Part shown: piece after piece, positions 35,558 through 43,920 of the stretch
How the letters are laid out: the number at the start of each line of letters is the position of its first letter
Position numbering within the stretch: position 1 is the first letter of the stretch
NCBI GenBank assembly: GCA_022453515.1
Contig: JAJNNY010000014.1
Location: 682,001-746,000 of the forward strand
Origin: Astrocystis sublimbata
Taxonomy: Eukaryota > Ascomycota > Sordariomycetes > Xylariales > Xylariaceae
Length of the DNA: 64,000 nt
Reading direction: 5' to 3'
The notes under the pieces: model-generated
The model's input: the letters and a program-made list of their open reading frames with translations, nothing else
Told to the model about the DNA's origin: nothing
Databases searched by the model: none
Translations under genes and position numbers: made by a program

Positions 35558-36631
35558 TCATACGTTCCGTGATCTTAGATTGTAGCGGCGGGCCCGCGGT
35601 TCTGGTTTATGATGGAACGGCGCCCAGTCATGCCAGGCAAACAAGACGAACGCGACTTTGATGGTCCGCCCACATCTTCTTGATACTTCTTCTTGCCATT
35701 CATCCTCCATCTCATGTAGGCGTCGCACAAAATCCTCACACCATCCAGCAAATACAGCAAACCCTTCTCTATGTTGACATCCAGGATAGGCCAGTATCAT
35801 GTTTTCAGATGTCAAGGGGACGGCTAAAGAGTCACCGCGCTGTACCTTCAAATCCTCCCAGGCCCTCTTCGTTATAGCCTTGTCTTCAAGACAAGGCAAT
35901 GGCTCTCTATTCCCATCCCAACGAGAAGGATTCATCCACAACATCAATGTCGAAGTTTCATGGCCATTCCAAGTTCCCGGGACCGTTAAATTAAGGATCG
36001 AAATAGAGAAGCAACGGAGTGACGGACAAACATCCGCTGCAGTGAACAAACGTTCCTTGATTTGTCTGGAAGGGAACCATCTCTCTATGTCAAAACATGG
36101 TTGTTCGTAAAGAAGGTGCTGGAGGTTCGCCGCCCATGTTGGGATTAACCATTGTTGAAAAGTTAGGTCATCAAGGTGGTTTGCCGCCCATGTTGGGCTT
36201 AACCATTGTTGAATACTTGGGTCAGGATACCCTGGGTCACCTGCTGGGCCTATACAGACAACATCGTGGTTCCAATCAACAAATAGTATTGCCGTTGAAG
36301 TAGGTTTCAGTCTAGTATATCTCTTTTGAGAACCTGTCACGGGACGTCGGCCGTCGAATACTGGCTGCCTTCCGCGTAGAACAATGTGCCTTATTTCTCG
36401 GTTGACTCGACTCAAACTCCAAAGTTCCGGCCTATAATACATGTTAAAGGCCGTCTCTGGGTGCATTTCGACCCCACGACCCCGATGAAGATACCGCAAG
36501 TGGAACCTTAAGGGGTGCTTGGGCAGAGCAAAAGGTTCCACAATCATGAGTCGAAGCTCAGTAGGCAGTCGGTTGAATGGAAATACAGATGAATCTGGAG
36601 AGACGGTTTCCGAGGCGCTGGGAGAAGCCAT
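35558..36631 (-). CDS. 2EXR-like domain protein (paralogue 2)
   Basis: An intact single exon gives 357 aa. Near the N-terminus is the 2EXR signature FPFNRLPTELRLMIVEPFAL, followed by LWSLSRVNREIRHIVLRGRQ and FDGR, then a strand ending ILFVDWNHDVV. The C-terminus has the family motif SRRCGRTIKVAFVLF. An 18-residue unit is repeated in tandem around residues 140-175 (QQWLSPTWAAN then QQWLIPTWAAN); the DNA repeat is offset by 54 bp near 36129 and 36183. There is no signal peptide or membrane span. 2EXR proteins are expanded in Pezizomycotina and have no established biochemical role. Its two relatives flank it. Confidence 0.8.
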   Translation of the reverse strand: MASPSASETVSPDSSVFPFNRLPTELRLMIVEPFALPKHPLRFHLRYLHRGRGVEMHPETAFNMYYRPELWSLSRVNREIRHIVLRGRQPVFDGRRPVTGSQKRYTRLKPTSTAILFVDWNHDVVCIGPAGDPGYPDPSIQQWLSPTWAANHLDDLTFQQWLIPTWAANLQHLLYEQPCFDIERWFPSRQIKERLFTAADVCPSLRCFSISILNLTVPGTWNGHETSTLMLWMNPSRWDGNREPLPCLEDKAITKRAWEDLKVQRGDSLAVPLTSENMILAYPGCQHREGFAVFAGWCEDFVRRLHEMEDEWQEEVSRRCGRTIKVAFVLFAWHDWAPFHHKPEPRARRYNLRSRNV

Positions 36632-37318
36632 GCCGAACAGATGCGAGACAATAGATCTTTTTCGATTGTCTGATGTTGTCGCAGATGGTAGTGAACAGCT
36701 TTATCGATAGTAGGATGTGTGTATGTGTGTGGGTGTCGTTTCGATGGTTTATGCAAGTCAAAGTATGTGAGCTGCAAAGCGATGCAACACAATGGAGCGG
36801 GTGGTCTGTGTATGCTGGTCTGGAAGAGTGGATGGATGTATATGTGAGAGAGTCTCTCTGTGTGGGCAGTGTGGGTAGGTATGTGAGGGGAGATGAAGAT
36901 GTGATCTGTAGAGGGAAAGGAAAGAAGAGGGAAAGGGAAAAAAAAGGGAATGGGCCCAACAATACGAAATATGCGGCCTACAACACTACCTCACATGGCC
37001 AGCCGTCTATGACCGGTATGAACAAGTCCCGTCCTGCCGGAGCGGCGACTATTTCGAGCTCGCCGACTGAACCTTATCAAATAGGCCACGCACCCCAATA
37101 CGACTGCGACCGCTTCAACCATGGCGAGCCCCGATAACATGGCCCTCGACATGGCTATTATCAAGCAGCTAGGGATATACGTAGGATTGCTTTACTCTTG
37201 GTAGTGTTCATTATAGTTCTCATTACTTGTAAAACTGAACGACTTGTACCTATATACATCCTCTATATCCCAGACTTCAAAAACCATTCCATGTCCAGCC
37301 ATGCCGGAACAGCAACAC
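36632..37318. other. promoter of paralogue 2 and 3' region of paralogue 3
   Basis: The part next to 36632 contains TGTG-rich tracts (GTATGTGTGTGGGTG) and a purine-rich stretch around 36910-36955. No gene is seen. Confidence 0.4.
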
Positions 37319-38377
37319 TCATCTCCAGGTAGTCCCTCGCGAAGCTCGATTGGTCAGCCCTCTGGCACACACCTGCCTAGTGGCCTTCTCAATCGCCGCC
37401 CACGGAGGCGGCCTCAGCTGAATCAACTTGACTTCGATAGGCCGTCCGCATCTTTTGGATACCAGTCCCTGAAGGCTACGTTTAGTGCGCTGCAGGACTT
37501 CCACAAACGACTTGAACATGCTAATAAGACTTTCCTTGCCTCTATCAGATGTATCCTCAGGGAAGCCCACGTAATCTTCGAGGCTTTCGACTGTAACCGG
37601 CAGACCTGCAGAATGAGTACCGATCTGCTCCTGCACAATTGCCCAAGTAGACGCCATGGCGTCTTCTCTGTGTGCGCGATCAGTCTGCAACTGGAGAGCC
37701 TGGATATGACCACTATGTTCATATTCGCTTAGGTATGGCTCGACACCGACCCGGATCGTGACCCGACGGAGCGACGGCAGCTGCTGGATGAAGCGCATAA
37801 GATATTCTTCGCTGCGTTCGAACTCATCCAGAGTGAACATATCTTGAAAATCCACGTCCTGCGGAGGGAGCACCGGGTTCGGTGGGTACCAGTAAGACAT
37901 GTCGACAAGCAGGTGCTGCAGGTTCGCCTTGTACGTGCGGAACTGGCTGCTTGTCCACGACCACCACTGCGCGGAGTCCATGTATTTGACCTCAAGGATG
38001 TCGCGCTTCCAGTCGATGAATAGCGACGCCGCGTCTTCGTGGCTGTCGGGTCGGCAGTCGAAAACTGCCTGCCGGCCTTGCAAAACTGCCCAGCGCGCTT
38101 CTGTGTTCACACGGCTGATGCTCCAGAAATCTTTTTGTCTGAGGGTGTCTTGGCTGGCGAATGCTGATAGGGTCCCGACTTCAAATACTAGTTGGATTAT
38201 GAACGGGTGCTTCGGCAAGGCGAATTGCTCCCAGATCATGAGGCGGAGCTCGGCCGGCAGTTTTTTGAATTGAGGGAATGCAGGATACAGTGATGCGATT
38301 GTCTTTGACATGCGCTGTGGGCGTGCGTATACCTTGTTGTTTTGACCCCAATATCCGCCAATTGTTCGGGAAGCCAC
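37319..38377 (-). CDS. 2EXR-like domain protein (paralogue 3)
   Basis: An intact single exon gives 352 aa. Signatures are FKKLPAELRLMIWEQFALPK, FWSISRVNTEARWAVLQGRQ and AVFDCR, then SLFIDWKRDILEV and the C-terminal KRCGRPIEVKLIQL. This is the same order of landmarks as its two neighbours, so the three clearly descend from local duplication. An in-frame downstream Met (MSKTIASL, residue 23) would give a start more like that of paralogue 2. No catalytic motif is visible. The closest functional hint is the FVDW/FIDW-xxDI/DV block shared by all copies. Confidence 0.8.
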   Translation of the reverse strand: MASRTIGGYWGQNNKVYARPQRMSKTIASLYPAFPQFKKLPAELRLMIWEQFALPKHPFIIQLVFEVGTLSAFASQDTLRQKDFWSISRVNTEARWAVLQGRQAVFDCRPDSHEDAASLFIDWKRDILEVKYMDSAQWWSWTSSQFRTYKANLQHLLVDMSYWYPPNPVLPPQDVDFQDMFTLDEFERSEEYLMRFIQQLPSLRRVTIRVGVEPYLSEYEHSGHIQALQLQTDRAHREDAMASTWAIVQEQIGTHSAGLPVTVESLEDYVGFPEDTSDRGKESLISMFKSFVEVLQRTKRSLQGLVSKRCGRPIEVKLIQLRPPPWAAIEKATRQVCARGLTNRASRGTTWR

Positions 38378-39311
38378 TGTTTACGAGAAAGAGTTAGACC
38401 TTGCCTTCCTTGTACGGCTTTTAACTCAGGAACGAGGTGACACAAGCACATGCATGATCATGCAGTAACCAAGGGCAGAATTTCGCTGAAACAGGAATCA
38501 AAGAGTGAGATGCACTAACTTGTGAAGAGGGTTTGAGTGGTAGATTTTATGTAGTAGAGTGTGTATCGTGCTGTTCGTCTATCGTGCTGTTCTGTATATA
38601 GGTGGTGCAGATGGTTGACTCTTTGGGTTTGCAATATTGTATTTCTTCACAGTGTTGAGGATATAAATTGAAGTTGGATCTGCGATACAGATGATGGAAG
38701 ATCAAAGGCGAAGTTGAAGTTCGTGGAGCGAGAGTGAGGGACGAATGTGCAAATGAGGAACTGGAGGTGAGTGCGAAGTGGCAGCTTTATAGACAACAGA
38801 AAGCCTGTCACAACAGTGAATAACCAGGTAATGACTGATGTTATTTAGAATGGCCATGAGTGAATAAGGAGGCAATCACCCATCTTTAAGTAGAAAGGCC
38901 ACCATTGAATACCAAGGGAGTCAGCTGATAACCAAGGCGTAACAGAAAAACCACCTGTAAATAATCAGCTAGTGAATACGCAATTCGATTTTCAGAGGCA
39001 GGTGCGGTATAGAGTGGCAGCAGGGACTTATTCACACAGGTTGCTTGATCTAAAGACCACACACACAACGGCTGCAAGCAATCCTGACAAACATTGAAGG
39101 TCATTGCAGAGAATCAAACCCGGTGGTCCGATCCCTTGTAGCACCTGCAATTTCTTGTATCTAGGCGGCAAGCACACAAGGCTTGTTGCCACATCTGATT
39201 GGCCAACAAACAAGGGAAGTAGTTGCATCAAACAGACCAACCATGTCCTTCTCAGTCTTCCCAGGGATAGGTGCCTAGGTACAAACTCAGGACAGAACAG
39301 AACCCTTCACT
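38378..39311. other. intergenic, no supported gene
   Basis: Upstream region of 2EXR paralogue 3 and downstream of ORC6. Short frames only. Nothing notable is seen beyond repeated TGTTCTGTATA/CGTGCTGTTC words near 38570-38600. Confidence 0.45.
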
Positions 39312-40484
39312 TCAAGCAACAGAGTCAATCTCCATGTCCGTAGCTTGCGACCGCTCCAACTCTTCAATCCGCTGCATGATGCCGTCTTCCCACTGGCGGT
39401 ATTCCCGCCGTTTCTGCTCCGTCATGTCCCACTTGCTCTGAAACATGGTATCCGGCCTTTGGATATGTAGATCCTCTCTGTAAATCCTACCATCATCGTC
39501 ATCTTCCTTATCCTCCGCGTCCATGTCCACATCCATATTGACATCAACGTCCGCGCGTCCGATCATGTCCTCAAAGCCGTCGAACCACTCGCCCTCCTGC
39601 CAGCCTCGCTTGATGATCTCCGCCATGGCCTTGTCAGCGTCTTTGGAGGTGATGTCGGCCCAGCCGATCCACAGCTCGTCCTCGTCCATGCCTGGGACGG
39701 CAACTTTTTCTTGTGCGTGCTCGAGAACCTGAAGCACGGACTTGCGGATCTTGATGTATTGCTTGTTGTTGAGTTCGTTGCCGGAAACTAGGACATAGAA
39801 TTGCCCGGCGACAAGACTGTATATGGCCGCGAGTAAGGAGGTCATGTGCTCGTCAACCCATGCGTCATTTGTCCGTCTCCCATGGGGCGCCAAAATCGTC
39901 TGCATGCCTGCCAGGACAGTCCGCCCAACTACTTCCTGATCCAATTCTTTGCAGAGTAGCCCTACGGTCGGCCGTATCCACGCCGGTATGGCGCTGTTGA
40001 TTCCGCCGGCCTTCTTCTTTGCTGTGAGCCGGGGCGGCTTCGGCGTGGACTTGGTTGGCGTGGCATCTCCTCTGTATTTTGCCAACGAGCTCTCTTTGGT
40101 AGGTGTACCTCGCGCAGGTATCCTCTGCGCACTTCCGAACAGACTTAGCTCCTTTGCTTTCGAACTTGGTGTTCGCACACGGTTGGGCTTGGTGAGCGAC
40201 GTTGAGGCGAGGACATTGTCGAGATGTGTATAGAGTCGCTTATATAGTCGAGGTGGAATGGGCGGTCGCACTTGTATCTGTGGTAGGTCGAGCGAGATCT
40301 TGAGGCGGTCGCAGGCGATGTTGGCGCATGCGTAGGATCGGGCTACCTCTTCATCGGCCTTGAGAGCGCCGGCGCTGTGGCGCGATTGGGCTAGGAGAGA
40401 AGATGCAAGTTCGAGAAGGGACGGTGGGAGTGTCGTCAAGCTTGGGAGGAGGGAATATAAGGTCGGTTCTAGTGTGCGACTCAT
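39312..40484 (-). CDS. ORC6: origin recognition complex subunit 6
   Basis: A single exon gives 390 aa. The N-terminal domain (LYSLLPSLTTLPPSLLELASSLLAQS, continued by CANIACDRLKISLDLPQIQ and RPPIPPRLYKRLYTHLD) has the TFIIB-like helical fold of ORC6. The middle is basic and rich in Thr-Pro and Ser-Pro (TPTKESS, DATPTKSTPKPPR), likely CDK sites and nuclear targeting. The second helical domain follows (AIPAWIRPTVGLLCKEL, LLAAIYSLVAGQFY). A long Asp/Met-rich acidic segment (DVDVNMDVDMDAEDKEDDDD) precedes the C-terminus. ORC binds replication origins and loads the MCM helicase in G1. Its start is about 800 bp from the divergent SSP120-like gene. The family call is confident from the N-terminal domain and layout. 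Confidence 0.85.
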   Translation of the reverse strand: MSRTLEPTLYSLLPSLTTLPPSLLELASSLLAQSRHSAGALKADEEVARSYACANIACDRLKISLDLPQIQVRPPIPPRLYKRLYTHLDNVLASTSLTKPNRVRTPSSKAKELSLFGSAQRIPARGTPTKESSLAKYRGDATPTKSTPKPPRLTAKKKAGGINSAIPAWIRPTVGLLCKELDQEVVGRTVLAGMQTILAPHGRRTNDAWVDEHMTSLLAAIYSLVAGQFYVLVSGNELNNKQYIKIRKSVLQVLEHAQEKVAVPGMDEDELWIGWADITSKDADKAMAEIIKRGWQEGEWFDGFEDMIGRADVDVNMDVDMDAEDKEDDDDGRIYREDLHIQRPDTMFQSKWDMTEQKRREYRQWEDGIMQRIEELERSQATDMEIDSVA

Positions 40485-41288
40485 TTTGATATTGGAGGAG
40501 CACTCGAGATTAGGATCTCGAGGTTACGATCCACCTGATTGTTTGAAGATGCGTTTATATACTTGTATCAATTCAAAGCATGTGTCGCTTTAGGGGTAGT
40601 TTTTGGTTACCATGGAACTCAATTGAAACAAAGGCAACTCGAGGAAATGGTGGTTGAATCAATTTTTCTATTACAGACTCATGTGATTGGAAGGAAAGGT
40701 TTGCGACTAAGTGCTGCTTGCCATGTCAATGTCAATATGACGTTTCAATGGCAACGCGCCGGCGGCATGGGCGAATCGCGTCAATTAGCGCGGATAAGAA
40801 CCCTTGACTAGGCGCTGGCCCGTGCCTGCAGCGGGTAAACGTTTAGTGGACTCGACTGCAGTGGGGAGAAGCGGCTGAACTTGCCCCTGTTCTCTGTTTT
40901 GTTTCCCTGTTGTTTCCCAGGTGGCATTGAACCCATGCCCATGTCTTATCTGTCCTAACAACGTCATCTACCTAAGAAACAATCTTGGAAAGCTTCAACC
41001 ACGACAATTCTTTCGAAACAAACAATACCTAACCTCAACATTCGACCTTCAACCTATAGAAATACCTACAAATCTTAACCCTGAGCTTCCGCGCCGTAAC
41101 TCAGACTTGAAGTCTCATTCGAATCGCAACTTCCATTACCTTTTTAACATCATACTTTAAGCTTGAAGATAACCTTAATCTGCATGAGACTCGGACCCTG
41201 CTTAACTTCCCGCATTGCACTTCCACATTAGTGCTACCGTCACAGCTTCGTCACAGCAGGGACCGCCTGCCCTGTCAGAACTTCCGCA
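40485..41288. promoter_or_regulatory. divergent promoter region ORC6/SSP120-like
   Basis: Both flanking genes start here and read outward. The segment at 40940-41160 is rich in AACCT/CAAC words, resembling a long leader of the plus-strand gene. An MluI-box-like ACGCGT was looked for and not found; CAACGCGCCGG at 40751 is the nearest GC-rich word. Confidence 0.45.
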
Positions 41289-42080
41289 ATGCGTTCCACC
41301 GTTATAGTGGCTGCGAGCCTGTTCACGGGTGTCCTCGGTCACGGCGGTGCGCATGAGCAGAAGCCCATCGTACCTGACGATGCCAATTGGATGACGAAAC
41401 ACATGGCCGGTACGTGCATCAACTAAACATCCCTTCTAGCACATGATTGCGACACATTTCCCCCCTTTAAAGTTTCCCTTCCATTCCTCCCGAAATTCAA
41501 ACCGCGCAATTGCGCAAGCGCCATCGCATCCAGCCCGCACTTCCCATCGCCTACACACAAGCACGAAGCAAACTGACAAGACTCGCTTACGTCAGAGGAG
41601 CACCACATGACGGGCTTCGACGCCTCCTCCTTCTTCACCCTGCACGACTTCAACGGCAACAACCGGCTCGAGGCCGACGAGCTGCTGCGCACCTACGGCC
41701 TGATGGACGAGTCCAACGCCCACGTGCCCCTCTCCCAACGCGACGAGTACCAGCGCCAGCTCCTCGACCTGCTCGACCGCAACAGCGACGGCTGGGTGTC
41801 GCGCGACGAGTTCACGACTTTCATCGCCAATGGAGGCGTCTTGCCCGATCTAGGCACTGGACCGGGACACCATGGCGACGACGAGTACGAGTATGAGATA
41901 CATCATTGGGAGAAATACCATGACGAGAACACGAAGCTGGAGGATCTGACGCATCCGGAGGATATTGCGCACTTCAAGAAACATGATGAGATGGAGGACG
42001 CTGAGGAAAGGTTGGCGAAGCTGGATAGTATGCCTATTGTGCAGGAGAATATCCCGGCTAAGTTCAGGAGGTCGGGCTGA
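41289..42080 (+). CDS. EF-hand protein of the secretory pathway, Ssp120-like
   Basis: Two exons (41289-41409, 41596-42080) give 201 aa across a 186-nt phase-1 intron (GTACGT...GTCAG). Residues 1-17 are a signal peptide (STVIVAASLFTGVLG). The join reads HMAEEHHMTGFDASSFFTLH, the hallmark of Ssp120/nucleobindin-related proteins. Two EF-hands follow: loop 1 DFNGNNRLEADE and loop 2 DRNSDGWVSRDE, both with good calcium-ligand spacing. The C-terminal half is acidic with a helical, charged stretch (HFKKHDEMEDAEERLAKLD). There is no HDEL-type retention signal. Yeast Ssp120 is a Golgi/ER lumenal calcium-binding protein linked to cargo receptors. It converges on TRM12 with a 274-bp gap. Confidence 0.85.
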
Positions 42081-42354
42081 GGAGAACACGAGGGTTGGGT
42101 TGGCGATTCGATGACTAGTAATTTGGAATGTGTTCTTTGGGTTGGGATACTCTTCGTTGTCGTCTTCGTCGGGGACTGTTCTTCTCGCGTACGTGTATAT
42201 TGAGCGCGTGATTGGCCTGGCGTTTGTTTGGTATTGTTCTTGTATATAACATATATATCTGTACGGAGGTATGAAGTGACGATTTTATTACAGAGACGCG
42301 ACACCGAGGAGTGAGCTCGTCCAAACCATTGTAGCAGTGATGCATGCCCTATCA

Positions 42355-43920
42355 TCAAGTCACACCTCCGCCCTCATCCCGTCGAACACACACATCGAAC
42401 ACGCAGTGCCAGACACCAGGCGCAAACGTCTTGACGAGCTCGACATGCTCAACACAGACAATTGTCCCAGTTCCTCCATCCTCCTCATCGTCTGTAACAT
42501 TTCCCTTGCACTTATCACTGCCATTACCCACCCCTCGCGCAAGCGCATACCTAGCGAAAGCCCCCCGTATCTCTGCCCTCTTCGCATCAATATCCGCCAC
42601 GCCAACATTCTCATGGACATGGAACCACACGACCTTCGACTCTTGCGCAACCTCCCACGCCGTCGACCACGAAAGCTGGCTCGAAGGCAGCAAGCCCAGA
42701 TTAACATGCATAACGTTATTCAACGAGAACGCTCCACCTCCACCTCCACCTCCACCTCCATCCTCACCTTCTCCACAAAGAGATTGCCGCTCCCTCGCCA
42801 ACCGATGCAGTTTCCTCAACACATCCTTCGTGCGCGCATTATCTTGAAGGAACACGACAATGGTCTCGTTTCCAGCGAGGACATCGCGCAGCATATCATC
42901 ATCTTCTTGCGGAGTGAATGAGGATGATGATGGTGATAGTGGAGCCGGCGCAACAACGCGCACACTCCACCCATTCGCCCCCGCGCCGCGCCGCAGGCCC
43001 TCCACGCTCCACGGATTCAATTCCCAGCAGAAGACGCGGAACCCGAGCGTCGCGTAGCTGAATGCGAAATACCCGATGCCGCCGTATAAGTCGACGGCTA
43101 TGGCGTTTCTGCGGGCAATTTCGGGGATGTGGCGATGGGGGTGTGGATGTGCATCGAGTTGAGTCTCGGCTGATGGATGTATTGTTGATGTTGATGTCGA
43201 TGCTGCTGCGTCGTGAAACGCAAGTAACCTTGCCTTCTCCTTCACATTGCCGCGGCTAAACATAGTCGAGCGCGGCGCCCACGTCTGCGTGATGCCGTTC
43301 TGTTTGGTAGACACCCAGAAGGCGCGCGCGAAGTCGGCTTCTGTCGGCACTGCACCTACACCTGCATCGATGTCCTGGGCCTGCCCTCCATCTACACTTG
43401 CACTCTCTAGAGTTTTTTCGGGCCCGAAATCTCCGTATAGCATCCGCAATCCGCCTGGGCTGCGCAGGATATTCTCGCTTTCTGCTAGTGTAGAGGTCGG
43501 TGCTTCCTCGCTGTTGCTTTCCTGGGCGTGCAAAGGTATCCCCTCGTTCACAGCCAGATGCGTAAGTTTCGTTGCGCCGGCTTTTGAGATTTCGGATAGG
43601 ATTGATTCCCATAAGGATTGTAGGATGAGGTTTGTGTCATCCCCTTTCTCAGGTGTAGAGGTGAGATCTACCAGCGCGGCGCGCCACGCCGCGGAGGTAA
43701 ACGACCCTGCGGGAAGCAGCACCAGGGGCCCGTAGGCCGTCCATCGCTTCGGCGCCTGGGCGATCAGGTCGCTGACGCTTTGCCGTTCCTTGGCTTGGTT
43801 GGGGAGATTCTCGAACCAGGATGTGATGGCGAGCTCGATTGGGTTCCGCTTCTTTGGGCGGGGAGGCCGCTTTTTGAAGGTGTGAGGTTTCCGATTCTCG
43901 TTTGTGTCTTCTGTGGTCAT
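42355..43920 (-). CDS. TRM12: tRNA wybutosine-synthesising protein 2 (aminocarboxypropyltransferase)
   Basis: A single exon gives 521 aa. The SAM-binding core is AVDLYGGIGYFAFSYATLGF followed by CWELNPWSVEGLRRG, diagnostic of the Trm12/TYW2 family. Upstream LRMLYGDFGP and the block FWVSTKQNGITQTWAPRSTM fit the family's substrate domain. The enzyme transfers the 3-amino-3-carboxypropyl group of S-adenosylmethionine to the tricyclic guanosine at position 37 of tRNA-Phe. The C-terminal region carries insertions absent from compact homologues: a Ser/Thr/His-rich loop (STSTSTIHPSAETQLDAHPH) and a run of nine Gly encoded by a GGW-type repeat near 42738-42764. It ends close to the convergent SSP120-like gene. 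The first ATG gives a basic N-terminus (KKRPPRPKKRN), possibly a nuclear or RNA-binding tail. Confidence 0.9.
   Translation of the reverse strand: MTTEDTNENRKPHTFKKRPPRPKKRNPIELAITSWFENLPNQAKERQSVSDLIAQAPKRWTAYGPLVLLPAGSFTSAAWRAALVDLTSTPEKGDDTNLILQSLWESILSEISKAGATKLTHLAVNEGIPLHAQESNSEEAPTSTLAESENILRSPGGLRMLYGDFGPEKTLESASVDGGQAQDIDAGVGAVPTEADFARAFWVSTKQNGITQTWAPRSTMFSRGNVKEKARLLAFHDAAASTSTSTIHPSAETQLDAHPHPHRHIPEIARRNAIAVDLYGGIGYFAFSYATLGFRVFCWELNPWSVEGLRRGAGANGWSVRVVAPAPLSPSSSSFTPQEDDDMLRDVLAGNETIVVFLQDNARTKDVLRKLHRLARERQSLCGEGEDGGGGGGGGGAFSLNNVMHVNLGLLPSSQLSWSTAWEVAQESKVVWFHVHENVGVADIDAKRAEIRGAFARYALARGVGNGSDKCKGNVTDDEEDGGTGTIVCVEHVELVKTFAPGVWHCVFDVCVRRDEGGGVT

Noticed and set aside
39095..39145. 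tRNA-like T-arm on the minus strand (GGTTTGATTC)
   Set aside because: No matching acceptor, D or anticodon arms; T-loop consensus not met.
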